Shown here piece after piece: positions 49,101 to 61,680 of a stretch of 64,000 bases of DNA. Within the stretch, counting starts at the first letter, position 1. Every line of letters starts with the position of its first letter. The stretch covers positions 400,946-464,945 of the forward strand of contig CAJJDN010000006.1 of assembly GCA_905182985.1 (NCBI GenBank), written 5' to 3'. The notes below the pieces were generated by a model that had not been told where the DNA came from, searched no databases, and saw only the letters and a program-made list of their open reading frames with translations. The DNA is from Paramecium sonneborni. Its lineage: Eukaryota; Ciliophora; Oligohymenophorea; Peniculida; Parameciidae. Position numbers and translations under genes: made by a program.

Positions 49101-51251
49101 AATTTAGATTAACGAGATGGATGTAATCAATGTTTTCTTTAAAATAACAACTGCAAAGAAAATGTTTGTTTAAAATGTTAATATAATAAATGTCTTTAAT
49201 GTATTGATGGATATTATTTAAATAATGATTATGCATGTATTTAATGTTCATATGAATGTTAAACATGTGAAACACGATAAAATAATTGTACATCATGTAA
49301 ATTTCATTATTCTAACTCTAATAAATGCTTAATTTGTAATCAAGATTAAGGATTTTTTTAAATTGATAATTAATGTTTTAGTATCTGTGGTGATGGAATT
49401 AAAACATTTTAAGAATTTTGTGATGATGGTAATTAGTTAAATGGTGATGGTTGTGATTAAAATTGTAACATAGAAGTTGGTTATGTTTGTAATACTTAAT
49501 GTTAATAAATTAATTATCTATAAATATTACTAAAAGAATATTAATTTCACACTATTTATGATTCAAAAAGAATTATTTAATTAAAATTCAATCAGGATGT
49601 TAAAATTACTACTAATAGTTCAATAACAAATTTAATCCAAGTTATTTCAACTACTGCAAATCTCAATATGACTCTTATTAGCATTTCTGACAATTCAGAA
49701 GTCAAAAATGACTATATTAATACTGCTTTAGATTTAAATATATAATTAGAATCATCTGCACTATCTCCAACTCTTAAAGTTATAATATAAAATTATACTT
49801 ACATAACTAATTAATAAGGTTGCTCCTTTCAATTTAATAATGCTACCATTTAATTAATTGAGTATATTTAATAAGATAAATTTGTAATTTAGAATACTCA
49901 AAATTTAACTTAAATAAGTTCCTATTTCCTATATATATTACTAGGATTAGTGATTTTAGCTTTTGTTTTCGGAGGATTAGATATATTTTGGAATCTCTTG
50001 GATACTTTACAATTTATTTGTTATCTAAAATATTTTAATATCACTTACCCTTATAATCTTTAGTATTATTTTACAATTTTTGGATTTGCTGAATTTGATT
50101 TTATTAAATCTTATTTTGATTTTGAATACTTGATTACATAATATGTAGATACTCCTTAAGCTGATCCAAAATTTTATTAAGAAGGATACTCAACTGTTTT
50201 TCTGGTTAACATAATTTCTGTGATTATAGTTTTTATTACCTATATTCTTACATTTATTTTAATCAAAATAGTTTTATATTTACTACATAAAATTACAAAA
50301 GATTTTAGTGAAGAAATTATATTAATGGAATCAGAAAAGATAAATATTTTTACTTTTCTTTTTTATAAATTTACAAATAACTGTTAGAAATATTTTATGT
50401 AAATTATAAGTGAATTTAAAAGTGCTTTAATAAGAACTTTTATGACATCTGCATATGATTTTAATTTGGCTATTTTTTTATAATTCAAGGACTTTAACTT
50501 TGATAATCCTATTCTAAAATTAAGTAGTATATGTGCAATTATTGTTTTTTTCTTAGAAATCTATTTTTTATTTAATTGTTTATCATTAATGAGCAAGGAT
50601 GTTGCTACATACAAGTTACAAGTAACAAAATAAAATTATGGATCACTTTATGAAGGATTAAAATTAAATAGAAATCATTTCATTTACTATTTCAATTTAT
50701 TCATAGTTATAAAGAAGGGTTTATTTATGGCGTTGCTAGTATTTCTATACAATACTCCTACTCTACAAATAAGCCTTGTTTCATTACTAAGTTTATCATA
50801 AGTTTTATTTTTATTTCTAAATAAACCCTTAGAAGATTAAAATGAACATGTCAAATAAATAATTTGTGAAATTATTTTATGGTTGTCAGAAATTTTAATT
50901 TTAGTCATCAGTTATAATGAGTAGAGTTAAAATTTGAATTTTTCATCAATAATAAATATTGGATGGTCAATAATAGGATTTTTGTCTTTAATTATTTTTG
51001 CATAATTAATTATTGATTGTAAGTAACATTTTAAATTTCTTAATTAAAAATATTAATTGCTCAAACACTTTAAGATATGGTATCATTAATATTTTTAAAA
51101 TGATGATAGCCAATCTTCTCTTAATACAGAATATAGTTAATTTTCAATTATATTTCAATAAAAGCCAAAATAATTACAAAGCATCTAAAAATCCAAAGCC
51201 TTAAATTATTTAGTAAATCAACGTAGAATTTTTTCTTTTAAATTAAATTGA
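46157..51251 (+). CDS. Giant cysteine-rich surface/transmembrane protein (furin-like and DUF4215 repeats)
   Basis: About 1,690 residues from a signal peptide (MELFYISIILLMMCLSNYN). The ectodomain carries many CxxC furin/EGF-receptor-like repeats (CKTCKNQSSCTSCKDSY, CNSKCKTCSDATTCITC). Two DUF4215-type repeats follow: CGDLIVQWNEECDDGNLDQ and CGDGIKTFQEFCDDGNQLN with NGDGCDQNCNIEVGYVC. The C-terminal third has several membrane spans (FLYILLGLVILAFVFGGLD, IISVIIVFITYILTFILI, IINIGWSIIGFLSLIIFAQ) and ends in a polar cytoplasmic tail. One 22-nt intron near 48682 (GTAATTAATAATATAAATTTAG) gives exactly 1,691 codons. Such proteins are abundant in ciliates; receptor or adhesion roles are guesses. Confidence 0.82.
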
Positions 51252-51550
51252 TTTCATATTTTTATGAATTATTTAATCATATTATTCTTAATTATTAAGC
51301 ATTTATTAATTCTTAATATCTATTTAAGAAAATAAACAAATTCTATAAGAATTGTTTTAATCTTTGTATAGACTAGCTATAAAAGTATTATGAAGATGCA
51401 TTTTGCTTAATTTTGAAAAGCTATAATAAAATTATTTATGGAAGTAGTTTAATTATTAAAAAGAAAGCAAAAATATTTACGATAACGTGAATGAGCATAT
51501 TAATATAAATAATTTAAAACTAGCAAATGACAAAAATTATAAAATCAATA

Positions 51551-51960
51551 TCATGATGTTAATTTAATAAGTGTCGGTAAACGTCTCCATTTTGTTTCCG
51601 TACAAGTTAAATTTTCATCTAAAATAAATTTAAAGTGAGGAAAATAAGAAGTCTCAGGAATTCTATTATTAAATGATTATTGTACAATTCGATAGTATTA
51701 AATTCTTCTTCTAAATTTTTGTTAATGAATAAATTTTATGGATTAAGTAAATCAACGACTTCAGTATAACTAATATTTTGAGGACGATTAGTCTTTTTTG
51801 ATGTAGCATTGCTTTTCTTTTTTTTTCTAGTCTGCCCTTCTAAAGAATCATTAGTTGACAAAGATCTCAAAGAGTCATTCATGAAATTAGCAGTTAGATA
51901 TATAATAAAAATATTAATCAAAATTAAAAGTCTCAACAATAATATTCTTTACTTTAACAT
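51551..51960 (-). CDS. Small protein with N-terminal membrane anchor or signal
   Basis: From ATG 51960: MLKQRILLLRLLILINIFI, a strong hydrophobic anchor, then a polar stalk (NDSLRSLSTNDSLEGQTRK, RKKKKSNATSKKTNRPQN) and a compact end (SYTEVVDLLNPQNLFINKN, PHFKFILDENLTCTETKWR, RLPTLIKLTS). A 23-nt intron (GTACAATAATCATTTAATAATAG) gives exactly 129 codons; without it a frame shift destroys the C-terminus. The single-pass or secreted small protein is unrecognised. The 299 bases between it and the giant gene hold nothing clear. Confidence 0.6.
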
Positions 51961-52604
51961 CAGTTTATGTATAAATGAGATTCTACCATTCTATATGTCG
52001 TTTAAATATCTCTTTAAATAACATATTTTCTTAATTATATAAGAACTAAAAAGTTCGTTGATAATTTTTTAAAAAAGAAGCGTGTATTTAAATAATCTTT
52101 TCTAGATATTAAGATTAAAAAGTTATCATGTAAAAACTAATTTTTTTAAGTATTAAATTGATATACTTTAGGTTTTTATTATTTTAAATTACATTATTTT
52201 CAAATTTAGTGATTTAATTTTCTTTATAATTCAAGTTCTTCAAAAATTATACTAATAATTAAAAGAAAAAAAGAAGTGAATATAACTTACAATTACATCA
52301 TCTATAATTTAAGTATAAATTTTTAACAATCCTATTAATTTTTTAACTATTTAAATCTTATGAAAACTTTATGATGAAAATCTTTTAATGGATTATTTTT
52401 AGAATCATAAATGATAAAAATAAATAAAATTTTAGAAAAATGAAAAATATATTTTAAATAAAAAATATAAGTTTAATGATGCAATCTTCTAATAATTTTG
52501 AATTAAACACTCACTATAAATAAAATAATTAGGAAAGTTGTGCATGAAAATTGAATTTTAATAATAAAAACTTAAAAATTAAATTTTTTTAAATTAAATT
52601 CAAA
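51961..52604. other. Divergent promoter region, no gene seen
   Basis: About 640 AT-rich bases between the small anchored protein (minus) and the TOG protein (plus). No protein-like frame is found. Confidence 0.4.
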
Positions 52605-55600
52605 ATGTATATTGATGAATTGCCGGTTGGATTATAAAAGCAGAATTTCATGGTGGAGGAATTTCCTCCTGGTAATATAACTTTAATAATAAAGATTTCG
52701 ATCCTTAATAATTTGATAAAGTGGATTTACCATTAAAACAAAGAATTAAATCGAAGGTTTGGAAAGTTAGACTATAAGGTTATGAAGAATTAGCAAATGA
52801 GTAAGAAATTGAGTATGAGTGCATTTTATAAATAATACAAGATATACATGTTTAATGTTAAGAGAAAGCACTATAGATAGCCTTAAAATATTTTGAATAA
52901 CATCATCAATTAGAGATTGCATAATAGAAAGAGATAATAAAAGTGTTAATAGAGAAAGTTTTGATATAATAAAAATTAAGGTAAAATGGGTATTAGTTGG
53001 CCACAATATTGTTTCCGTATTGTAAACAAGCAATATTTGAAATTATAATTGTAGAATTAAGTCATAAAAATCCAAAGATTGTATAAGCAACAATAAGTTT
53101 GATATTGGAGTTACTTCAATAGTACGGTGTTAAGAAATTAGATAATTTAAAACCTTTTTTCCCAATATTATCAAAATTAACAGAGGCATAATAAAGTACA
53201 ATAAAAGCTGATGCAATTTCATTTTATAAGGAAGCCACTAAATGGTTTGGAAAGAATATAGAAGCATTTTTTGGAGGATTGAATGAAAAACTTTAATAGG
53301 AATTAAAAAAGATTGTAGAAACAATAACAGAAGTATTGAAGGCTCCAAATTAAGATGGAGATTTTGAGACAGGAAATCAATAATTATATGATTTAGCAGA
53401 AGCAGTTGAAGTATTCCCAAAATTTACAGATTCATGGTGTGAAAAGTTATTTTAATTAGAGAAATGGTAAGACAAAAAAGAATTATTAGAAAACTTATAA
53501 AAAGCATGTTCAGTTGCTAAAATGATACCATCACCAAATGTATATTCAATAGTTTAATTGTTAAAGAAATTAATAAATGAATAAAATATAGCAATATGTA
53601 CAATGAGTATAAAAATAGCAGGACTTTTAGCAAATGGATTAAGAAAGAATTTCTTATAATATGTTAAAATATTAACATAACCATTATTTGCTAGACTTAA
53701 AGATAAGAAATAAAATATTGTTGATGATACAATAACTACATTAAAGAAATTCTTTTATTGTTGCACTCTTGATGATTTATTTGAAGAAGTTAAAACATTA
53801 TTAGATGATAAAGCATCTAGTCCAAAAATTAATGTTTTTATTCTTATTGAATATTGTTTAGATGAATGTCCAAAAGAGAAACTTATTAAACTTTAATGTA
53901 TAAAATAATTAGTCCCTATTTGTAAAAAATTAACAGAAGATGGTAATGCAGAAGTAAGAACAAAAGCTCTCAATTTGTTAGCTAAAATATCAGTTTAATT
54001 ATATAATGGTTCTATGGCTGCAGATTTAAAAGGAGATAAATTTATAAAGTATTAAGCTTAGGTTAATATATATCTTGAAGGAATTAAAGCTATATCAGGC
54101 AATATTTCTGAAATATAAATTCGCTAAAAGTCTATTTTATAATCTAATAAAGAAAACATTTAAAATTAAGCAATCATTCATACTAAATAAGATACTACTC
54201 AAAATAAGTCCCTCTCTATTTCTTATTCTTAAAGCAATTAAGAAAGTTAAGATATTAAATATTAATCTAATATGACTACTAATTAAGTAGAAGCATTCTT
54301 AAAATAATACAAAATTAAAAATAAAGATTAAAGTGAATTAGGTAATATTTTGTTGAACATTACATAATAATCTAAACAAATTTTAACAGTCATTATGGAT
54401 TATATAGTAGATAGATTAACAGATTAGAAATAATTGTGTTATTAGTTATTTGAAAAATGTTCTTAATCATATAAACCAAATCATTTTTCTTAATTAATTA
54501 CAAGCTTTAAGAATGCCCCTACTTAAGTTTAATTAATTGAAATTTTAACTTTACTACTAAAATATATTCCTTTAAGCGATAAAACAATTGATTAATAGTT
54601 AATTTCAGAATTCTTAAAAGGTTATTAAAATTAGTCTAATTAAAAAGCAAGATCACTTGTAATTGATTGTTAAAATGCATTAAAATCATTATTTGAAATT
54701 AAAAAAGCTCCATCTGAATAAAAACCAATAATTCCATTCTCCTTAACATAATTTAATGATTAATAAATTGAAAAATTAAAAGAACAATTAAAAGTACCAC
54801 AAATACCTTAAAATTTGTTTGATAAACTTTTCAGCTACAATCCTTAATAAAATTTAGCTGCAGCAACTTATATTAGATAAAAGATTGCATAAGCAGGAGA
54901 ATTCACAGAAATCTTTTTTAAATGGGGTTATCTAATTTCATGGTTTAAGGAAAATATACCATTATAAACTGAAATAATCATGCTATTTTAATTTTTAACT
55001 TCTCAACATAAACTCACATTATTAGAACAATAGATTATTTCTTCTTATATTAAAATGATGATATTATTATACATTAGAAATGGAATGCCTAAATTAGCAC
55101 AAAGAACTTTGCCTTTACTTATGAATTTACTAAATGATTACAAATTATAAAATTTCTAAATACATCAATCAGGTAAATTTGATGATTTTGATGACATATC
55201 TCATTCTTAAGCAAACTAAATAATTCAATAAATGTAAGATAACATTTCAGATTGGAATTGCAATTCTTAATTATAATAAAAATAAATATTAGTTTCATTA
55301 ATTTCATTAATTAATAAAGAAAATGATTCAATTCTAGATCAAAAAAGACAATCAATAAGAATAGAAGGAAGGAAAATTTCAAATAATGATTTAAAAAATA
55401 AATAAGAATAAACCTAAAGTTCTCAAAAAATTACTCAAGAATAACTTTCAGAAAAAGTTATGACACTACAAAGTTTTTCATAAAAAAAATTACTATAATA
55501 AAAAAATTTTATTTTACCACTAACTTAAATTATAAATAGTGGAAATAAAAATATTAGTTCATCTTAAATTTTAAATTGTAAAGAAAAAGAACATGAAATA

Positions 55601-56581
55601 ATTTTAAAAAATTTTCAATAAATGTATTGTAAATTTAGAGAAACTAATTTAATTGAAAACTCTCAAAGTTTTGCTGAACAAATTATTTTTCTTTTAAGCA
55701 ATTTATTAACTGATGAATGTTATGATAAAATGAATGAATTCTTGGAAAAATTAATACATATTTTATCATCAAGTCATTTTTACAAAAACATTTCTTATAA
55801 CTAATTTTAAATTATTTTTGATTCACTTATTTTTAAAATGGTTGAATAATCTACAAAAAATAATGTTAAAGATGGAGCATAAAAATGTTGTTATAATTTA
55901 ATCAATTCAAACTTAATTAAAATTTTAAATAACCAAGACTTATCAAATTTATATTTGGCCTTTTTGGATATATTAATAAAAGTGAAAGAAACTGATAAAT
56001 AAACTAAATAATTTTATGCATTAGTAACTAAATGCTTAAGTAAATCAGCTGATTAACTTAAAGGTTAATTCTAATGGTCTTAGGTACAAGCAATTTTAGA
56101 GAAAATTAATTAATATTTGAGCAAATGTTAAAAACCTTAAATAAATTTGGAATACACATAGTATTAGAATTGTATATTGAATGCTCTAAAGACTACTGTT
56201 ATATTTTTCTTTAATTACAATGATGGTATTAAAGTTTATCAATATATCATGCAAAACACAAATGAAAATTCTATGTTAAGATAATGGATATTAGATTTAT
56301 AAGAAAAAAATAATACTAATCTTATAGTTGATTTAGCTAAATATAGAAGGTCAAGAGATACACATTTTAACTAAATTATTGAATTATTAAAAATAGATTT
56401 TGATAAAACAGTGGAGTAATTTGTTTCTTTAGTGAGAAGGTAAAATCTGAATTGGAAACCTATGGTTGAATTTTTAAATTTAGACCAAATAAAATTTATC
56501 GAATAGAGATTAGAATCCACATCACATATGAATTTGTTAGAAAAAAAAGTGGGAGAATTAGAAAAGATGCTTAATTAATGA
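52605..56581 (+). CDS. XMAP215/Dis1/CKAP5-family TOG-domain microtubule polymerase
   Basis: Proteins of this family bind tubulin through arrays of TOG domains and promote plus-end growth, important for spindle and cortical microtubules. After MYIDELPVGLQKQNFMVEE and a 23-nt intron, the first TOG is clear: LPLKQRIKSKVWKVRLQGY with HEAT helices (NPKIVQATISLILELLQQY, KLTEAQQSTIKADAISFYK). It continues with SPNVYSIVQLLKKLINEQN, QNIVDDTITTLKKFFYCCT and GNAEVRTKALNLLAKISVQ. Later blocks (QKLTLLEQQIISSYIKMMI-like, MPKLAQRTLPLLMNLLND) suggest further repeats. The C-terminus is a coil (LEKKVGELEKMLNQ). Several short introns; about 1,290 residues, shorter than the human protein. Confidence 0.82.
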
Positions 56582-56693
56582 AAATAATATATAAACAAAC
56601 CAATTTTTAAATTATATTTTAACACTTTCTTTTATTGAAAAGAAATCTCAAAACATTTAATTTAATTTAAAATTATTTAATTTATATGGATAC

Positions 56694-58518
56694 TCATGGG
56701 TTTTGATAAGATTTTAAATAAATATCTGTTATAACCTATCTTAATTCTTATTCATTTTAAAAAGTAGTTTTTTCTAATTATTAATTTTAGGCTTTTCTAA
56801 TAAGACAATAATAAAATTTGAGAAAGCCTAATGAATACTACCCATTATTTTCCATTTTATAAAATTCCATTAAGGTCTTGGATATGGAAGGTGTATCATT
56901 ATTATTATTTTTGATTGATTCCAAAGCTTGTTCCAATAATTTTTTGGTTTAAAGACAATAGAATGATTAATTTTCAAATCTAAATTTAATAAATTTTCTT
57001 ACAATTATGTTTATAGGTAGTTTACTTGATCTTATAACTAATTAATTTAAATTACAGTTGAAGCATTTGAAGCATTTGAAGCAGTTGAAGCAGTTGAAGC
57101 ATTTGTACTCATTTTTATACTTTAAGGTGGGAAAGACGTTAAACTCTATGGCTATAAATTAATAGTTTATTATTTTAGCCCCGTCTCTGTCTATCTTAAT
57201 TAACCTTAAGCTGGATTTTGATTGCATGTCAATCTGAGGTTGCTGGACTAATTATTGTTATAATTATTGTTAATAATTTGTTATTAACAAGCAGGAGCCA
57301 TAGTTGATCTCATATTTTGTGGAGTTTGACCTATAAGTGTTTAAGTTTAAGGTTGATTATTAAAACCTTAACCAAAATTTAGAATTGGATTAATATTTTA
57401 AGGTTAAATTTAAGGTGGATTTTAACCAAAATTTTAAGTATGAGGAAAAGATAAATTTCCCTATTAAGGTTAAAATTTTTTCTAATCATTATTGAATTTA
57501 TTTGTATTTGATGATTAATTAGGTTCCTATTTAATTTTAATAAATTGTTAAAATTTTTAAGGCTATTCAGGTTACATGTTTATTAATTTATGAGAATAAA
57601 TATCTGAGAATTTAATTCTCTCAAGAGGATTGTAGACTATCATTTTTTAAATCAACTACTATAGATCTGAGTTCTAATTTGTAGGGTTCTTAATTTCAAA
57701 AGGAGTTTTTTTTAAATTTTTTAAAAATTATTCCAGTTGGTTTGCGGATTATGTTTCAAATGGTACCCTTCCAAAAAGTAGTTGATAAAGGATAATACCA
57801 ATCTAAAAATATATATAATTATTTATATACTGAATAAACATCGACTTGGCTTTTTCCATTTTTCAAATCTTTTAATTATCTAAGTGCACTAACTACATCT
57901 TCATCATCCACAAAACTATTAAGTTCTGGAGCTGCATAAACCGGTGTTCCCACCTTCGTTATATTAAAATCGTTATTGGCATTAATTTTACCTATGCCAA
58001 AATCTGATATTTTGTATAAAGGTTAGCCCGTATTATCTAAAGATATTAATATATTTTCAGGTTTGAGGTCTCGATGTAGTATACATTTTTCATATAATGG
58101 TTTGTATCCATTTAACAATTATTTTAAAAATTATAACACCTCCTCAGAACTGTATGTACCCTTTTATGCTAATTGATCTTTTAAATTAGTTTGACATTTT
58201 TCCATAATGACGATCAAGACATCATTTTTGTCCATTTATTAATATTAACAATAATAAACTTTAACTAAATTAGGATTATTTGGATAAGCCTTGCTTAAGG
58301 TTTATAATATCTCAGACTCACGATTCAGATATTCTGAATTACTGCTTAGAGATTTTATAATCTAATTTAGAATCACAAATTACCTTAGCACACAAACAGA
58401 CTTTGGAATCTTATTATCTGCACTCGTAAACAACCCCATAAGCTCCTCTGCCTATCTCCTTTTTTATGTCGATAATATATTATCCATTAGTCATAGTGTC
58501 ACCATCATTCTTAAACAT
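56694..58518 (-). CDS. Serine/threonine protein kinase with Q/N-rich tail (ULK/CAMK-like)
   Basis: The kinase domain starts GQYIIDIKKEIGRGAYGVV with the glycine loop, then CLCAK|IIKSL with the ATP-anchoring lysine, the catalytic CILHRDLKPENILISLDN and the DFG motif in YKISDFGIGKINANN. Next come VGTPVYAAPELNSF and IILYQLLFGRVPFETQS. After the domain comes a ~250-residue Q/N/P tail (QPQQGNLSFPHTQNFGQNP) with a run of N/T-A-S triplets, then a C-terminal coiled coil (KLLEQALESIKNNNNDTPS, SKTLMEFYKMENNG) ending KSYQNP. Introns of 22-30 nt are needed, including GTAATTTGTGATTCTAAATTAG inside the N-lobe. Substrate unknown; the order resembles ULK kinases. Confidence 0.85.
57055..57105. repeat. 9-bp tandem repeat coding for N/T-A-S triplets
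   Basis: Five perfect or one-base-variant units (CAGTTGAAG or CATTTGAAG on the plus strand) with a partial sixth. In the kinase frame they encode alternating Asn-Ala-Ser and Thr-Ala-Ser. The unit is a multiple of three, so length changes would keep the frame. Confidence 0.85.
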
Positions 58519-58631
58519 AATAAAATAAAAATAATAGAATAATGAAATTTAAAAATCCTATTAATAATAGTTAAATAAGTTTTCAATAGAATTGAATTAT
58601 AATTATCAATATTCATTAATTAAAACCTATT

Positions 58632-59000
58632 TCAAATTTATGATTTGCTCATCTTCTTTATCAATTGAGGTTTTTATTAAAATATACTTTCTTACATTTA
58701 TATTTTTGAATGGCTTTAATTCCATTTGATTAATATTTTATCTGATAAATTACATATGTTTGATTTTGCACTTTTAATTTGTAAAATAAACTATCTTTAC
58801 TTTTATTTTAACTAAAAAAAGAATATTTTGATGTAGGATTTAACATTAAAAGCATCTGATTTCTTTCCTTAATTGGAGATAAATTATTATATTATTCTGA
58901 ACAAAATATGATAATAATATATAAAGATTGTTTTATATTATCAGAATATTGAAGAGAGCATCTCTTTTTTTATTACAAATACCAAAAATTTTAAAATCAT
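58632..59000 (-). CDS. Small basic protein, unrecognised (~105 residues)
   Basis: From ATG 59000: MILKFL, a 19-nt intron (GTATTTGTAATAAAAAAAG), then RCSLQYSDNIKQSLYIIII, NNLSPIKERNQMLLMLNPT, SKYSFFSQNKSKDSLFYKL and VQNQTYVIYQIKYQSNGIK with a lysine-rich end (KAIQKYKCKK). Two endings are possible: TGA at 58661 without a further intron, or at 58632 after a 32-nt one; both keep the frame. Size and charge would suit a ribosomal-, SRP- or RNA-binding small protein, but no family can be named. It lies between the kinase start and tRNA-Cys. Confidence 0.55.
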
Positions 59001-59164
59001 ATATTAATATTATCAAAAATATATTAATTTCTATAAGAATAAGTTTTATATATGGAATATAAAATAGTTGCCTATAACAAAATGAAAACAATTTGGAATA
59101 AAGAAATAATGGTTAATGGATTACAATATCTATATAATTGGACTTTTGATATAAAAGTTAATTA

Positions 59165-59235
59165 GGGAGTATAGCTCAGTAGCAGAGCAGCAGACTGCAG
59201 ATCTGTAGGTCTCAGGTGCGAACCCTGATGCTCCC
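59165..59235 (+). tRNA. tRNA-Cys (anticodon GCA)
   Basis: A full cloverleaf: acceptor GGGAGTA pairs with TGCTCCC, D arm GCTC/GAGC, anticodon stem GCAGA/TCTGT around loop CTGCAGA giving anticodon GCA (Cys), variable AGGTC, T stem TCAGG/CCTGA. The T loop reads TGCGAAC, where TTCGAAC is usual. No intron and no encoded CCA. Confidence 0.93.
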
Positions 59236-59246
59236 TTCTTTTTTTA
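59236..59246 (+). terminator. RNA polymerase III T-run terminator
   Basis: TTCTTTTTTTA immediately follows the tRNA-Cys acceptor stem, the expected oligo-T stop for Pol III. Confidence 0.75.
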
Positions 59247-59358
59247 TTAATAAAATAAATAAAAATAATTAATTATAAAAATAATTAATTCGAAAAATAA
59301 TTTAAGAATAAAATAAGAAATTTAGCAAACAAAATAATGTACTAATTTTTATAGAATA

Positions 59359-61260
59359 TCACAGTTAAAAATGATCCTATACTTTGATGCTTTCATCTGT
59401 AATTTTATCTTCCTCTTATAAGATTTCCTTTAAGGCATCATTATGTATTGATAAAACAGCTCTTCCTGATTCATCAGTATTTTTTTTGAAAGCCTCATCC
59501 CATTCTAAAGCCTAATGGATATAACATTTATAGATATACTTTTTCAGTAGAGCAAGCAATTGATTTAGCATAAGGTACAGTTAAGGCAGCACTATCACTT
59601 GGAAAAGCTGTAGAATATACTTATCTAAACCAAAATTATTCTTTATCTCTAGGTGTTGATAATGGATATGTAATTGAAGCTTATTAAAATTATTAATCTG
59701 AAATTAATTGGTTAGCTCTTTCTATAAGTCCATCTCTCCAACTATAACCAACGCCATCACTAAATTATTCTTTTTATCTCCATAATATTTCTTATGGAAC
59801 ATATGGATGTTCTAAATCTTCAAATGCTTTTCTTAAAATATATTTTTCTATTTATGGTTAGAATGCATTGATCATTTTATATTTTGGATCTATTGACATT
59901 ACATATTCAATCCATTATTTATTCATAAAGGGTGGTCTTGTTTCAATACCCCATGCTAAACAAGCTTTATTAGCTCTTAATAGATCATATTTATGTAAAT
60001 CATTCAATTTTCTAATTAATTCTTAATGAAATTCAATTCTATTAGGTGCTTTATGAAAATATAAATAACCACCAAATAATTCATCACTACCTTCTCCAGT
60101 TAAACATATTTTAATTCCTAAGGCTTTAATCCTTCTACACATCATATACATAGGTGTTGAAGCTCTAATTGTTGTATTATTAAATGTTTCTGTATGATAA
60201 ATAACTTCTGGTATATAATCTAAACCCTCTTCTACTGTATAAGTAAATGAATGATGTTCGAATCCATGAAATTCAGCTACTTTTCTAGCAAAATGTAAAT
60301 CTGGAGATCCTTCCAAACCAATACAAAAAGAATGAACTTTTCTCATTCCTCTTTTACTCAAATCAATTTCTCCATTTTTGATTAATTTTGCTACTATACC
60401 AGCAACAATTGATGAATCTACTCTAAAATTATTATTTCAATTATAATTACCCTCCAGATATAAATAAACCAAATGGTGCATCACCTTTAACTTCTCTTCT
60501 TACAACATCAATAAATCTATCTCTCATTTCTTAAAAATTGATTTCTCCTGTTGGAATGTAATCAAAATTATGCCAAACTGGATTATACCATTTTTTAATT
60601 TCATGAGTTTCATCTATATAATGACCTTTTATTTTATAATCATAAATTCTAACCTGGAGGGAATTATTTCACTTCTACTACTTAATCATGAATTCCTTTT
60701 AATTCTGATGACAAAAATAATGCTCCATCCTTATTATATCCATAATACAAGGGTATTATTCCAATATGATCTCTTCCTGCATAATAAGTCTTTTTATTCA
60801 TATCCAAAACTATTGTTGCATGCATTCCGTCCATATGATTCCAAAAATCATTTGCACCATACTTTTATAATAACCAATCCTTTTACTTCCTTATAAAGCA
60901 TTCCCACTATTTCTGAATCTGAATTACTACTAAATTTGTATTTTTTTTCTAATTCTGGTTTTATTGACCAATAATTGTATAGCTCACCATTTTACATATA
61001 GTAAACATTTTAATCATCAACTAATTAAAAAGGCTGTCTTCCTCTATCACTTAAATCTACTATGTTCAATCTTTCATGAGCTAGTACATGGTATGTATCT
61101 GGACCAGCTTCCTTTATAAATTATATAACCAATTTACTATTATTATTATACGAGATCTATCAGGTCCTCTATGTCTCTATCTCTTTGATAAATTATAAGC
61201 AAGAGTTCGCACTTCTATATAAGTTCCTTTTATGTTGAAAATTGCCAAAATTCCACACAT
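59359..61260 (-). CDS. ASNS: Asparagine synthetase (glutamine-hydrolysing), AsnB/ASNS type
   Basis: Makes asparagine from aspartate, ATP and glutamine in the cytosol. The N-terminus MCGILAIFNIKGTYIEVRT has the nucleophilic Cys2, and RQRHRGPDRS follows in the glutaminase domain. The synthetase domain shows the ATP pyrophosphatase loop SGG|VDSSIVAG, cut by a 28-nt intron, then RKVHSFCIGLEGSPDLHFA, ICLTGEGSDELFGGYLYFH, ACLAWGIETRPPFMNKQWI and EQFSDGVGYSWRDGL. It ends NTDESGRAVLSIHND and KITDESIKVQDHFQL. ATG 61260, TGA 59359. Length fits the family. Confidence 0.93.
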
Positions 61261-61411
61261 TTTTAATTTCAAATAACACAATAATGTAAATTATTGTTAT
61301 AAACTTGTAAATGCGTATCAATTAATATGAAATATTAATATTAGTATTCAATGGACCATCTAAATTATTATGTATTATTTTTATCTACAATCAATTCATA
61401 ATTGCTAACAT

Positions 61412-61680
61412 TCAAAATTTATTTTCTTTTTTCTTCATTTTTTCTATTAATAACTCTTTATTCTAATCATTTTTATTTTATCACATACCTATATTCATAC
61501 TCTAATAAAATCATATTTTATTTTATTCCTTTTTTTCTTCATTACTTTTTATTTATCTAATTTTAATTCCTCTTAAACTTAATCATCTTGCAAGATCTTT
61601 AAATTTACTATAACTTAATTAAATAACATAGGAAAATTAGTAAATATATAATTATCAAAAATATCAAAAAGCTTACTCAT
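61412..61680 (-). CDS. Possible small charged protein
   Basis: From ATG 61680: MSKLFDIFDNYIFTNFPML, then LKILQDDQVQEELKLDKQK and VMKKKRNKIKYDFIRV before a TGA at 61495. If a 38-nt intron (longer than usual) is accepted, the frame continues NKELLIEKMKKKENKF to TGA 61412. The amphipathic head and lysine-rich tail look real, but homology is absent. Confidence 0.4.

Noticed and set aside
51809..52021. 70-codon plus-strand frame
   Set aside because: Antisense to the small anchored protein at 51551-51960; composition is that of a complement.
60570..60896. 108-codon plus-strand frame
   Set aside because: Antisense to asparagine synthetase, whose motifs run through this interval on the minus strand.
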